Part shown: positions 1-6,515 of the stretch, one piece after another | Numbering within the stretch: position 1 is the first letter of the stretch | How the letters are laid out: each line of letters opens with the position of its first letter | DNA from: Armatimonadota bacterium | Lineage (GTDB): Bacteria; Armatimonadota; Hebobacteria; CAIYQO01 | DNA: 7,399 bases | Reading direction: 5' to 3' | Assembly: GCA_022708765.1 (NCBI GenBank) | Contig: JAKIYB010000197.1 | Coordinates: 415-7,813 of the forward strand | Translations under genes and position numbers: made by a program | The notes under the pieces: generated by a model | Told to the model about the DNA's origin: nothing | What the model saw: the letters and a program-made list of their open reading frames with translations, nothing else | Database searches by the model: none

Positions 1-2
1 TC

Positions 3-734
3 GCCGCCGCTCCCGCCCCGCTTCCCGCCATCGCCAACCAGGCGACCATCAAGGTGGAGCGGCGCGTGAAAGGCCTGGCGCCGGGAACGGTCGCCGCGCG
101 CTTTGGCGGCGCGGATGGCCCCGTCTTTCGCAAGGGTGAGCGCGCGCTGTATGGCCTGCGGCGCGGGCCGGGCGGTTACGCCCTCGTCGGCGCGCTGCCG
201 GTGGAGCAGGCGGATAGGATGGCCGCGCTGGCGGCGGAGTATCCGGTCTCGCTCACTATCGAGCCGCCGGCGGGACCGTTTTATTTCATGCTGATGCAGA
301 CCCTCACCGTGCGGGTGAGGAACAATACCGCCTACCCGCTCACCGTCGGCTTTTACACGACGGACAGCTACTACTACACGATGAGCATGTATGGCGACAC
401 GGGCATGCCGCCGCTGGATACCATCGCCCCGGTGCAGGCGGCGGGCGGCGGGCCGGAATACCCCGAATCCGATCCGATTCTGCCGGGTAAGGACGGCCTA
501 GTCACCCTTCTCGCGATGCCGTTCCGCTCCAATGCCTGGAACGCGCTGCCGCGCGACCAGTACCTGCACACGCTCATCGCCCTCCGCGCCCGCCTCACCC
601 TCACCATGCAGGCAGCGGAGAACAATGTCGCGCGCCCCGTCGTCTGGCGCGGCATCGCCACCCCCTGGATCACCACCACGCTGGGCTACGCGCCGCCGGG
701 AGATCAGAATTTTCGGTTTCCGGTGGCGCGGTAA
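3..734 (+). CDS. Unrecognised protein, 3' part of a gene (5' end outside window)
   Basis: The frame is open from the first complete codon of the window to the TAA at 732-734, so the gene probably begins upstream. A GTG at 54 is possible as a start but has no convincing Shine-Dalgarno sequence. The visible 243 residues begin with an Ala/Pro-rich stretch (AAAPAPLPAIANQ) that reads like a linker or the tail of a signal peptide. A basic segment follows, then a beta-strand-rich part (LTVRVRNNTAYPLTVGFYTT, then a Tyr-rich DSYYYTMSMYGD). The C-terminus has more alternating hydrophobic strands and ends in FRFPVAR. This pattern suggests an all-beta, possibly secreted or periplasmic domain, but I recognise no family. 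Codon use is GC-rich like the neighbours. The gene is convergent with the DUF1385 gene. I am confident that it is coding, not of its function. Confidence 0.7.
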   Translation, partial: AAAPAPLPAIANQATIKVERRVKGLAPGTVAARFGGADGPVFRKGERALYGLRRGPGGYALVGALPVEQADRMAALAAEYPVSLTIEPPAGPFYFMLMQTLTVRVRNNTAYPLTVGFYTTDSYYYTMSMYGDTGMPPLDTIAPVQAAGGGPEYPESDPILPGKDGLVTLLAMPFRSNAWNALPRDQYLHTLIALRARLTLTMQAAENNVARPVVWRGIATPWITTTLGYAPPGDQNFRFPVAR

Positions 735-769
735 GGAGGAGGAGAGGTCAACTGGCAAGCGAGTGTCTT

Positions 770-859
770 CACGAGCCGATGCCGGGTAGAAATTACGGAA
801 GCCGTGCGCGACCTGTCAGGTCACGACACACCATCACTTCCACCCGGCATCGGCTCGTG
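770..859. repeat. 90-bp palindromic element: 18-bp perfect inverted repeat enclosing two small hairpins
   Basis: CACGAGCCGATGCCGGGT at 770-787 is the exact reverse complement of 842-859. The similarity continues inward with four mismatches, so the arms 770-798 and 831-859 match at 25 of 29 positions. The centre carries two further short hairpins: ACGG-AAG-CCGT (795-805) and GACCT-GTC-AGGTC (810-822). As RNA from either strand it would fold into a long stem closing a small branched head. It lies between the stop codons of two convergent genes. It could be a bidirectional terminator or processing element, or a REP/MITE-like mobile repeat. No T-tract follows either arm and I see no target-site duplication next to it (765-769 against 860-864). 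Confidence 0.85.
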
Positions 860-880
860 GGAACAATTGTCCGCCAGGTG

Positions 881-1876
881 TTATCCCGCCGCTTCGGGGG
901 CGGGCAGGCCTGCAATAGGTATCTCCGGCGCCGGCGCGGGTTCCGGTTGCAGTACGCCTTCGTCGGTGAGGACGGCGCGCATGGAGGCGAGGGCGACTTC
1001 GATCTGGTCGTCCTGCGGCTCGGCGGTGGTGAGACGCTGCAGCAGCATGCCGGGGAAGACGAGAATTTTCAGCAGCAGGTTGTCGCGGAAGCGCCCGGCG
1101 AGGCGGATGAGCTCGTAGGCGACGCCGGCGATGAGCGGAATCATCAGCAGGCGCGAGGCGAAGCGAATGAAGACGTTCTCCGGCCAGCCGAAGGCGGCGT
1201 GCATGAGGATGCCCACCACGAAGAAGAGGAAGATGAAGCTGGTTCCGCAGCGCGGATGGATGCGACTATAGGGCTTTACTCCCTCTACGGTGAGTTCGGC
1301 GCCGGCTTCGTAGCCATTCACCACCTTGTGTTCGGCGCCGTGGTAGGCGAAAACGCGCTGCACTTCCTTTGAACGGCCCACCACCAGGATGTAGCCGATG
1401 AGCATGAGCACGCGCCCGACACCCTCCGCCACGTTATACAGGAAGGTGGGGCCGGTGGGGATGAACTGCTCCCAGAGCGTCTTGCCGGCGGCGTGCTTGT
1501 CCGGATGAAAGGGCAAATACCCGGAGAGCCACGACGGCAGCAGAATAAAGAGGCCAACAGCGAGAGCGATGGAGGCGGCGATAGTGAGCGCGTAGGCAAG
1601 CGGCGTGGGTTTCTTCTGTTCCGGTTCGCCCTCCATCGCGATGTCGGCCGACCACATGAGCGTCTTATAACCGAGGCGCAGCGAATCCACCAGCGCCGGG
1701 GTGCCGCGCAGGAATGCGAGCCGCCAGATGGGGTGACGGTTGGCGTTTTCCGCTTCGCCGCGCTGGACGATGATCTGGCCGTCCTTCGTGCGGCACGCGG
1801 TAGCCACGCGCGTCTTCCCCCGGATCATCACGCCTTCTATCACCGCCTGTCCGCCATACGCCGATCGTGACGACAT
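881..1876 (-). CDS. DUF1385 (YqhQ-like) integral membrane protein
   Basis: This 331-residue protein belongs to the DUF1385 family, which includes Bacillus subtilis YqhQ and has no settled function. Visible family signatures are the N-terminal GGQAVIEGVMIRG (residues 8-20), the central YHGAEHK (178-184), and HPRCGTSF (207-214) just before a membrane segment. Likely transmembrane helices lie near 94-118, 145-166, 213-230 and 237-258. The C-terminus ends in a Pro/Ala-rich tail (about 310-331) that is probably disordered. I chose the ATG at 1876 because it sits directly before the conserved N-terminal motif and has an AAAGGG ribosome-binding site upstream; the frame stays open to 1957 without conserved sequence. 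It follows rpmE on the same strand, an order seen in many genomes where prmC and prfA come next. Here a convergent unrelated gene takes that place. Confidence 0.93.
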   Translation of the reverse strand: MSSRSAYGGQAVIEGVMIRGKTRVATACRTKDGQIIVQRGEAENANRHPIWRLAFLRGTPALVDSLRLGYKTLMWSADIAMEGEPEQKKPTPLAYALTIAASIALAVGLFILLPSWLSGYLPFHPDKHAAGKTLWEQFIPTGPTFLYNVAEGVGRVLMLIGYILVVGRSKEVQRVFAYHGAEHKVVNGYEAGAELTVEGVKPYSRIHPRCGTSFIFLFFVVGILMHAAFGWPENVFIRFASRLLMIPLIAGVAYELIRLAGRFRDNLLLKILVFPGMLLQRLTTAEPQDDQIEVALASMRAVLTDEGVLQPEPAPAPEIPIAGLPAPEAAG

Positions 1877-1963
1877 AACGCCCTTTCTCGCGCACCGGCC
1901 TGGGGGAGCGTCCGGATGCGCCGTCCGACTGAGTTCTCTCTCCCGGAGGGTACCCAAAACAGA

Positions 1964-1998
1964 GGGCCCTTTGCACGTATAAAATCGGCAAAGGGCCC
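1964..1998 (-). terminator. Hairpin terminator downstream of rpmE
   Basis: GGGCCCTTTGC at 1964-1974 and its exact reverse complement at 1988-1998 form an 11-bp perfect stem with a 13-nt loop. Read on the minus strand, the stem is followed by TCTGTTTTGGG, a short T-rich run. It lies 20 bases beyond the rpmE stop and about 88 bases before the DUF1385 start. It would end most rpmE transcripts and let a fraction read through into the membrane protein gene, giving the ribosomal protein the higher expression. The T-tract is interrupted, so termination may be partial. Confidence 0.7.
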
Positions 1999-2017
1999 CG
2001 CGAATGCCGGCGTCGGT

Positions 2018-2248
2018 TTATTTCTTCGACGCTTGCTCGCGCTGCTCGCGGAAAGCCGCATACTTGCGGTTGAAGCGCTCCACGCGCCCGGCGGTGTCCA
2101 TGATCTTCTGCTGCCCGGTGTAGAACGGGTGGCAGGCCGCGCAGATTTCCACGCGAATTTCGCGCTGGGTTGAGCGCGTCTCAAAGGTATTGCCGCAGGC
2201 GCAGGTGACCTTCGCGTTGACGTAACCCGGATGGATCCCCGATTTCAT
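2018..2248 (-). CDS. rpmE: 50S ribosomal protein L31 (zinc-binding type)
   Basis: A 76-residue protein beginning MKSGIHPGY, typical of bacterial L31, which sits on the large subunit near the central protuberance and bridges to the small subunit. Four cysteines at 16, 18, 36 and 39 (CAC and CAAC) form the zinc site of the C+ form. The family signature HPFYTG follows at 40-45, and the C-terminal FNRKYA region (about residues 59-64) and lysine end are also normal. The ATG at 2248 is preceded by a strong GAGGAG ribosome-binding site; the upstream in-frame extension to 2371 runs through the promoter and is not coding. Length matches the family. Zinc-type L31 is often exchanged for a cysteine-free paralogue under zinc limitation, but no Zur-box or second copy is visible here. 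Confidence 0.97.
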   Translation of the reverse strand: MKSGIHPGYVNAKVTCACGNTFETRSTQREIRVEICAACHPFYTGQQKIMDTAGRVERFNRKYAAFREQREQASKK

Positions 2249-2299
2249 GCCTCTCTCCTCAATCACGGCCGCGTCAGACGCGCGACCGATATGATACGT

Positions 2300-2336
2300 C
2301 CGGCCAGGCGCGCGCACCCGCGTCTCACATGGCCGG
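2300..2336 (-). promoter_or_regulatory. Hairpin at the predicted 5' end of the rpmE leader
   Basis: CCGGCCA at 2300-2306 is the exact reverse complement of 2330-2336, giving a 7-bp perfect stem with a 23-nt loop. The right-hand arm begins at about 2336, which is where transcription from the promoter at 2343-2371 should start, so the hairpin would sit at the very 5' end of the mRNA. A second, smaller hairpin (CGCGT-CAG-ACGCG, 2270-2282) lies nearer the ribosome-binding site. The leader is about 88 nt. Such structures can stabilise a transcript or act in ribosomal-protein feedback; the role here is inference. Confidence 0.45.
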
Positions 2337-2342
2337 CGAGAC

Positions 2343-2371
2343 AGTATACCACGCTCCGTGAGGCAGCGCAA
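2343..2371 (-). promoter_or_regulatory. Sigma-70-type promoter of rpmE
   Basis: On the minus strand, a -35 hexamer TTGCGC (2371-2366) and a -10 hexamer TATACT (2348-2343) are separated by exactly 17 bases. This is the best promoter match I see in the window. Transcription should start near 2336, leaving a leader of about 88 nt before the rpmE ATG. It lies in the 190-bp gap downstream of the pentapeptide gene, so rpmE does not depend on read-through. Confidence 0.8.
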
Positions 2372-2438
2372 GTTGGTTTTGAGGGCGCGAGCGAAACGGT
2401 TTTCGAGAAACTTCCGTGGTCAAGCGTAAGTCGGGAGA

Positions 2439-3119
2439 TTACGTGAGCACCCGCATGTCCGCCGCGTCGAAGAGGGCGCCGTTCAGGTCAGCGCGGGACA
2501 TATCGGCGCCGGTGCAGTCGGCACGGGTGAGGTTGGCGTTGGCGAAGGAAGCGTTTTCCACGCGCGCCTCGCGCAGGTCGGCGCCGTGCAGGTTCGCCTC
2601 GCGGAAGACGGCATTGCGCAGCAGGCTGTAGCGCAGGTCCACGCTGGCCAGGTGCGCGCCGTCCAGGTGGGCGTCGGTGAGATCGGCATAAAGCAGCAAC
2701 GCGCCGGTGAGGTCGGCGCGAATGATGTCGGCGCGCACCAACCGCGCCTTGCGCAGGTCGGTTTTCCAGCACATGGCGCCGATGAGCATGGCGCCGCCGA
2801 AATTGCCCTGCAGCGCCAGCGCGCCGGTGAGCACGGCATTAACGAGCAGCGCGCCGACGAAGTTCGTTTTCGTAAGGTTGGCGCCGTCGAGGTGTGTATC
2901 GCACAGGATGGCGCCATGGAAGGTCGCCGCGCTTAGTTCCGTCCCGCGCAGATCCGCCCCTGAGAGGTTGACGCCGGTGAAATTCGCCTCCGCCAGCGCC
3001 ATGCCGCGCAGCGATGCTCCGCTGAGATCGGGCCGGCGCAGCGCGCGGTGCGCGCGCCGCCAGGCGTTCCATGCCGGCACGCCCTCATGCAGCAGACCGA
3101 GCAGTTCCGGGTTTGCCAT
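2439..3119 (-). CDS. Pentapeptide-repeat protein
   Basis: This is a 226-residue protein. After an N-terminal MANPELLGLLHEGVPAWNAW segment, it consists almost entirely of A(D/N)LXX-type pentapeptides from about residue 30 to the end (for example ADLRG, ANLTK, ADLTD, ANLHG, ADLNG). That is roughly 39 repeats, enough for about ten coils of a right-handed quadrilateral beta-helix. The helical start resembles that of many cyanobacterial-style family members. There is no signal peptide or membrane segment, so it is probably cytoplasmic. The ATG at 3119 is chosen for its near-ideal GGAGGTG ribosome-binding site and the natural MANPE start; the open frame runs on to 3212 without support. Some relatives (Qnr, MfpA) mimic DNA and protect gyrase, but nothing here shows that role. 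The gene diverges from recG. A weak promoter candidate (TTACCG-17-TATGGG) lies just upstream. Confidence 0.93.
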   Translation of the reverse strand: MANPELLGLLHEGVPAWNAWRRAHRALRRPDLSGASLRGMALAEANFTGVNLSGADLRGTELSAATFHGAILCDTHLDGANLTKTNFVGALLVNAVLTGALALQGNFGGAMLIGAMCWKTDLRKARLVRADIIRADLTGALLLYADLTDAHLDGAHLASVDLRYSLLRNAVFREANLHGADLREARVENASFANANLTRADCTGADMSRADLNGALFDAADMRVLT

Positions 3120-3213
3120 CGCCCACCTCCGTGCCCCATAGGGAAAGAGACGTACAACGGTAACGTTCGTCAGGAATAGGTGCATTCCCTGCCGGATACG
3201 CGGATTTTTCACC

Positions 3214-3254
3214 GCGGGAGATATCCGGCTGCTCCCGCTTGCGGCGATTGCCGC
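3214..3254. other. Tandem short hairpins in the gap between the pentapeptide gene and recG
   Basis: GCGGGAG (3214-3220) pairs with CTCCCGC (3232-3238), and GCGGC (3241-3245) pairs with GCCGC (3250-3254). An alternative, mutually exclusive stem CGCGG (3199-3203) with CCGCG (3212-3216) overlaps the first. They lie upstream of the recG promoter and within the possible leader region of the divergent gene. They may be protein-binding palindromes or RNA structure of the minus-strand transcript, or chance in GC-rich DNA. Confidence 0.35.
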
Positions 3255-3262
3255 TCGCCCTC

Positions 3263-3292
3263 TTGTCAGATATCAAACAGGTGTGTTAAAGT
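3263..3292 (+). promoter_or_regulatory. Predicted recG promoter with extended -10, probably leaderless
   Basis: TTGTCA (3263-3268, five of six matches to the -35 consensus) is followed after 18 bases by TAAAGT (3287-3292), preceded by a TG one base upstream in the extended -10 position. The expected start point, about seven bases downstream, coincides with the recG ATG at 3299. The only Shine-Dalgarno-like sequence (GAGG, 3293-3296) is two bases from the ATG, too close for normal use. Both facts point to a leaderless message. Confidence 0.5.
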
Positions 3293-3298
3293 GAGGCA

Positions 3299-5824
3299 AT
3301 GGCCGACATGGTGCAGTCAGGCGAGGCGCGCTACTGGCAGCAGCTCCGCAAACCGCTGGAGCTGGAGCTGGAGCACGATTGCCCGGATGATGCCATCATT
3401 GGACTTAGCATCAGTGAATTCGCCCAGCGCTGGGCGGAGCGCTGTACCGCGCCGGAGGAGGAGGACCGCCGTCTGGCATTGTCCGTCGCCCGCGGCCTGC
3501 GCGACTACGCGACGATGACGATAGCCGAGCGCCGCCGCCGGACGATGGCCGCCATTGACCTGCTGCGCCGCCGTGAAGCGAACAGCATTGTGGCGTTACC
3601 CATTAGCGGGAAGAAGAAAGCGCAGGCGAAACGCCCCGCGACTCCGCGCGCGGCGAAAAAGGGCCCACCCCCCGCGCCACTGCCGGCCGGCCAGGAGTTG
3701 CTGGAGATGTCCATCAGCGAGTTGGCACCGCGCGCGCGCTGGCCGATGCTGCTGGCTAAGCTGAACCTCTACACCGTGCGCGACTTGCTCTATCATATCC
3801 CGCGCGAATGGCTGACACTGGCGCACATTGCCGACCTGCCGGACGGCGCCCGCGCCGCCATCGTCGGGGAGGTAGCCGACCGCCAGGTGGACCGCCTGCA
3901 ATCGCGCACCGCGCCGCAGCCGCTGTACAAGTATACGCTTACGGTGCGCGACGACAGCGGCGAAGCGTGGGTGACCTCCATCACTATGGAGGCGGAGCGC
4001 CCGCGCGGCGGCGCGCGGCAGCCGTGGACGCCCAACAAGCTGAATTTCCCCGTCGGCCAGCGCGTCTTCGTGATGGGCAAGGTAGAGCGCACGGGCAAGC
4101 TGGTGGAATTGCGCATGGAAGACATCTTCCAGCTTACGGCGGCTGAAGGGGAAGCGTTGCGCCCGGGCGTGCTGGTGCCGCTGTACCCGCTGACGAATGG
4201 CGTCTATCAAAATCAGGTGCATCGCGCGGTGCTGCGCGTCTTCGCCGCGCTGCAAGACGATACAGAGGGGCTGCCCGATCCGCTGCCGGCGGAGATGCGC
4301 GAGCGATATGGCCTGCTGCCCATCCTCGCCGCGCTGCGCGAGTTGCACCAGCCGACGAACAATTTGCAGCACGAGCAGGCGCGTAAACGCCTCGCCTTCG
4401 AAGAGTTTCTCATCATCCAACTCGTGCTGGCGCAACGGCGCATGCATGCGCAGCAACAACACGGCACGATGCTGCACGGGCCGGAAGCGCTATCCGACCT
4501 GGTGGCGCGCATGGCACCCTTCGAGCCGACGCTGGCGCAGTTGCGCGTGCTGGGCGAGATCGAGGACGACTTGCGCGGCGCGCGCCCGATGAACCGCCTG
4601 CTGCAGGGGGATGTCGGCTCCGGCAAGACGCTCATCGCCGCCGCCGCGCTGGCCTTCGCGCACCGCGCCGGTTTTCAGGCGGCCATCATGGCGCCCACGG
4701 AAATCCTCGCCGAGCAGTTATATCTGGTGTTGACGCGCCTGATGGAACCGCTGGGCATCGCCCCTACGCTGCTGGTGGGCGGCATGGCCGCCGGCGACCG
4801 CCGAGTCGCGCTGGAAGCGCTGGCCAATGGCGACGCGCCCATCGCCGTCGGCACCCACGCACTCATCCAGGAGGGCGTGAAGTTCAAACGGCTGGGACTG
4901 GTGGTGGTGGACGAGCAGCACCGCTTCGGCGTGCTGCAGCGCGCCACGCTGCGCGGAAAAGGACGCGTGCCGAACACGTTGGTGATGACCGCCACGCCCA
5001 TCCCGCGCACGCTGGCGCTGACCCTTTATGGCGATCTGGATATCTCCGTACTCGACGAGCTGCCGCCAGGCCGCCGTGAGGTGGAGACGCGCTGGCTGTC
5101 CATCACCGAGATTCGCGAGGCGTATGACGAAATCCGCGCGCAGGTCGCGCAAGGGCGACAGGCCTACGTGCTGTGTCCGCTGGTCGAGCAGTCCGACCTG
5201 CTGCAGGCGGACGCCGCGGTGGAGATGGCTGAAGAACTGCGTAAACGTGTCTTCCCCGATCTGAAGGTGGGTTTGCTGCACGGGCGCATGAAGTCGGAAG
5301 AAAAAGCGGCGGCGATGGAAGACTTTCGCGCCGGCTTAACCCATATCCTCGCCTGCACTACCGTCATCGAGGTGGGCGTAGATGTGCCGAATGCCACTCT
5401 CATCCTCATCCACAACGCCGAGCGTTTTGGCCTGGCGCAGTTGCACCAGCTCCGCGGGCGGGTGGGACGGTCAAAGTATCCCTCTACCTGCGTCCTCGTC
5501 ACCCATCCGCGCTTCGACCCCGCCCAGCCCGAAGAGGATTTGCCTGCCCGCCGGCGGCTGAAGGCGATCATCGCCAGCCAGGACGGTTTTCAGATCGCCG
5601 ACACCGACCTGCAGATTCGCGGCCCCGGCGAGTTCCTCGGTACCCGCCAGAGCGGCCTGCTCGATTTTCACATCGGCAACCTGCTGCGCGACGGTAAAAA
5701 TATGGAGCAGGCGCGCCAGGCGGCGATGGAATTGCTGCATCGCGACCCCGGGCTGGCGTGCTGCCACGACCTGGCCCGGCGCGTGGGGCGGCTGAAGGTG
5801 AAGTTGGATCAATTCCTCGAATAG
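3299..5824 (+). CDS. recG: ATP-dependent DNA helicase RecG with N-terminal extension
   Basis: RecG is a superfamily 2 double-stranded DNA translocase that regresses stalled replication forks and remodels branched DNA. This protein has 841 residues, against about 690 in Escherichia coli. Residues 1-100 are a helical extension and about 100-137 an Ala/Pro/Lys-rich linker. The wedge module starts near SISELAP (138), with LLYHIPREW at 163-171, followed by its OB-fold. The helicase core shows Walker A GDVGSGKT (437-444), DEQH (538-541), TAT (564-566), a motif V region CTTVIEVGVDVPN, and QLRGRVGR (717-724). All catalytic motifs are intact. An extra N-terminal helical domain is known in Thermotoga RecG. 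The first helix-hairpin turn of the wedge lacks the usual GVGP-type sequence (here APRARWPML). The ATG at 3299 is the first in frame; the Met at codon 4 is an alternative. Confidence 0.96.
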   Translation: MADMVQSGEARYWQQLRKPLELELEHDCPDDAIIGLSISEFAQRWAERCTAPEEEDRRLALSVARGLRDYATMTIAERRRRTMAAIDLLRRREANSIVALPISGKKKAQAKRPATPRAAKKGPPPAPLPAGQELLEMSISELAPRARWPMLLAKLNLYTVRDLLYHIPREWLTLAHIADLPDGARAAIVGEVADRQVDRLQSRTAPQPLYKYTLTVRDDSGEAWVTSITMEAERPRGGARQPWTPNKLNFPVGQRVFVMGKVERTGKLVELRMEDIFQLTAAEGEALRPGVLVPLYPLTNGVYQNQVHRAVLRVFAALQDDTEGLPDPLPAEMRERYGLLPILAALRELHQPTNNLQHEQARKRLAFEEFLIIQLVLAQRRMHAQQQHGTMLHGPEALSDLVARMAPFEPTLAQLRVLGEIEDDLRGARPMNRLLQGDVGSGKTLIAAAALAFAHRAGFQAAIMAPTEILAEQLYLVLTRLMEPLGIAPTLLVGGMAAGDRRVALEALANGDAPIAVGTHALIQEGVKFKRLGLVVVDEQHRFGVLQRATLRGKGRVPNTLVMTATPIPRTLALTLYGDLDISVLDELPPGRREVETRWLSITEIREAYDEIRAQVAQGRQAYVLCPLVEQSDLLQADAAVEMAEELRKRVFPDLKVGLLHGRMKSEEKAAAMEDFRAGLTHILACTTVIEVGVDVPNATLILIHNAERFGLAQLHQLRGRVGRSKYPSTCVLVTHPRFDPAQPEEDLPARRRLKAIIASQDGFQIADTDLQIRGPGEFLGTRQSGLLDFHIGNLLRDGKNMEQARQAAMELLHRDPGLACCHDLARRVGRLKVKLDQFLE

Positions 5825-5848
5825 TGATTAGGCGCACGCTCGCGGATA

Positions 5849-5857
5849 TGGTATACT
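5849..5857 (+). promoter_or_regulatory. Extended -10 promoter of the small membrane protein gene
   Basis: TGGTATACT gives a five-of-six -10 hexamer (5852-5857) with the TG of an extended -10 element. The -35 position (TTAGGC, 5828-5833, 18-base spacing) is poor, which extended -10 promoters tolerate. It begins 25 bases after the recG stop, so the downstream genes can be transcribed without recG. The leader would be about 82 nt. An 8-bp palindrome, CACCGGTG (5919-5926), lies within it. Confidence 0.6.
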
Positions 5858-5945
5858 ACAAGTGCGCCGCGCCACCCGGCAGGCGTTCGTCCCCGCGATG
5901 TGGAATAGGGTAGTATCTCACCGGTGTCATCATGAGGGAGCGCGC

Positions 5946-6485
5946 GTGAACAAGAAGCAAGCTACCGTTCTGTGGGTTGTCCTCGTCCTCGTCGCCCTGA
6001 TGGGGCTCGTGCCTCCGTGGTATGAAGTCATCCAGAACGAGACGCTCAGCCTCAATATTAACAAACGCGAATGCCTGAGGTACTATCCGATCTTCACGCC
6101 GCCGAAGAAAGATTTCAACAAATTCGGCCTGACAGCGCCCGATCCGAAATCCGAGGATTATGAGATTCAGCAAAAGGTCTATGCCGCCGTGTTGAAGAAG
6201 CTGGCCAACAGTTACCACGTCGGGATAGACGTGCCGCGCCTGGGCGTGCAGTGGGCTACGGTCATCCTCGTCGGCATCGCCCTCATCATCCTGCTCGGTG
6301 ACCGCAAGCGGCGCGAACTGGCGCCCAAAGAGCGCATGTCCTACCTGGAGCGTATGAAGCGCGCCGGGGCGACCGGCGGCGCGGCCCCCGCCGCGGAAAT
6401 GGCGCTGGACGAAGAGGATCTGACCGAGGACGACGCCCCCACCGCCAGCGACCCGAAACACGTCTTCTCGGATGACGACCTGTAG
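5946..6485 (+). CDS. Small two-helix membrane protein of unknown function
   Basis: This 179-residue protein has a transmembrane helix at residues 6-23 (starting NKKQATVLWVV and ending LVPPWYEV) and a polar loop of about 75 residues (25-99) likely outside the cytoplasm. A second helix follows at 100-118 (VQWATVILVGIALIILL), then a basic stretch DRKRRE, a helical RMSYLERMKRA, and an acidic low-complexity tail ending SDDDL. Basic residues after helix 2 and few before the loop suggest both ends are cytoplasmic. I chose the GTG at 5946 because it is preceded by GAGGGAG at good spacing and starts directly with the membrane segment; the frame is open to an ATG at 5862, but that lies at the predicted transcription start. 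I recall similar short proteins (NKKQ..LW, PPW, VQW) from other phyla, without known function. queC follows 30 bases later, so they may be co-transcribed. Confidence 0.82.
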   Translation: MNKKQATVLWVVLVLVALMGLVPPWYEVIQNETLSLNINKRECLRYYPIFTPPKKDFNKFGLTAPDPKSEDYEIQQKVYAAVLKKLANSYHVGIDVPRLGVQWATVILVGIALIILLGDRKRRELAPKERMSYLERMKRAGATGGAAPAAEMALDEEDLTEDDAPTASDPKHVFSDDDL

Positions 6486-6515
6486 CCGCGCGCCGAAACG
6501 GACCGGAAACCCGCT

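Noticed and set aside
779..1372. 197-codon plus-strand open frame overlapping the palindrome and the DUF1385 gene
   Set aside because: It is antisense to the conserved DUF1385 motifs, with low-complexity Glu/Gly/Ala sequence and no ribosome-binding site.
2290..2295. TATGAT as a plus-strand -10 box
   Set aside because: No -35 element at suitable spacing and no plus-strand gene downstream; it lies inside the rpmE leader.
2390..2404. CGAAA-CGGT-TTTCG hairpin as terminator of the pentapeptide gene
   Set aside because: Five base pairs, AT-rich at the stem centre, and no T-run after it on the minus strand; termination here cannot be supported.
3596..4477. 293-codon minus-strand open frame inside recG
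   Set aside because: It is antisense to the conserved RecG wedge/OB region, with Arg/Gln/His-rich composition and no recognisable motifs.
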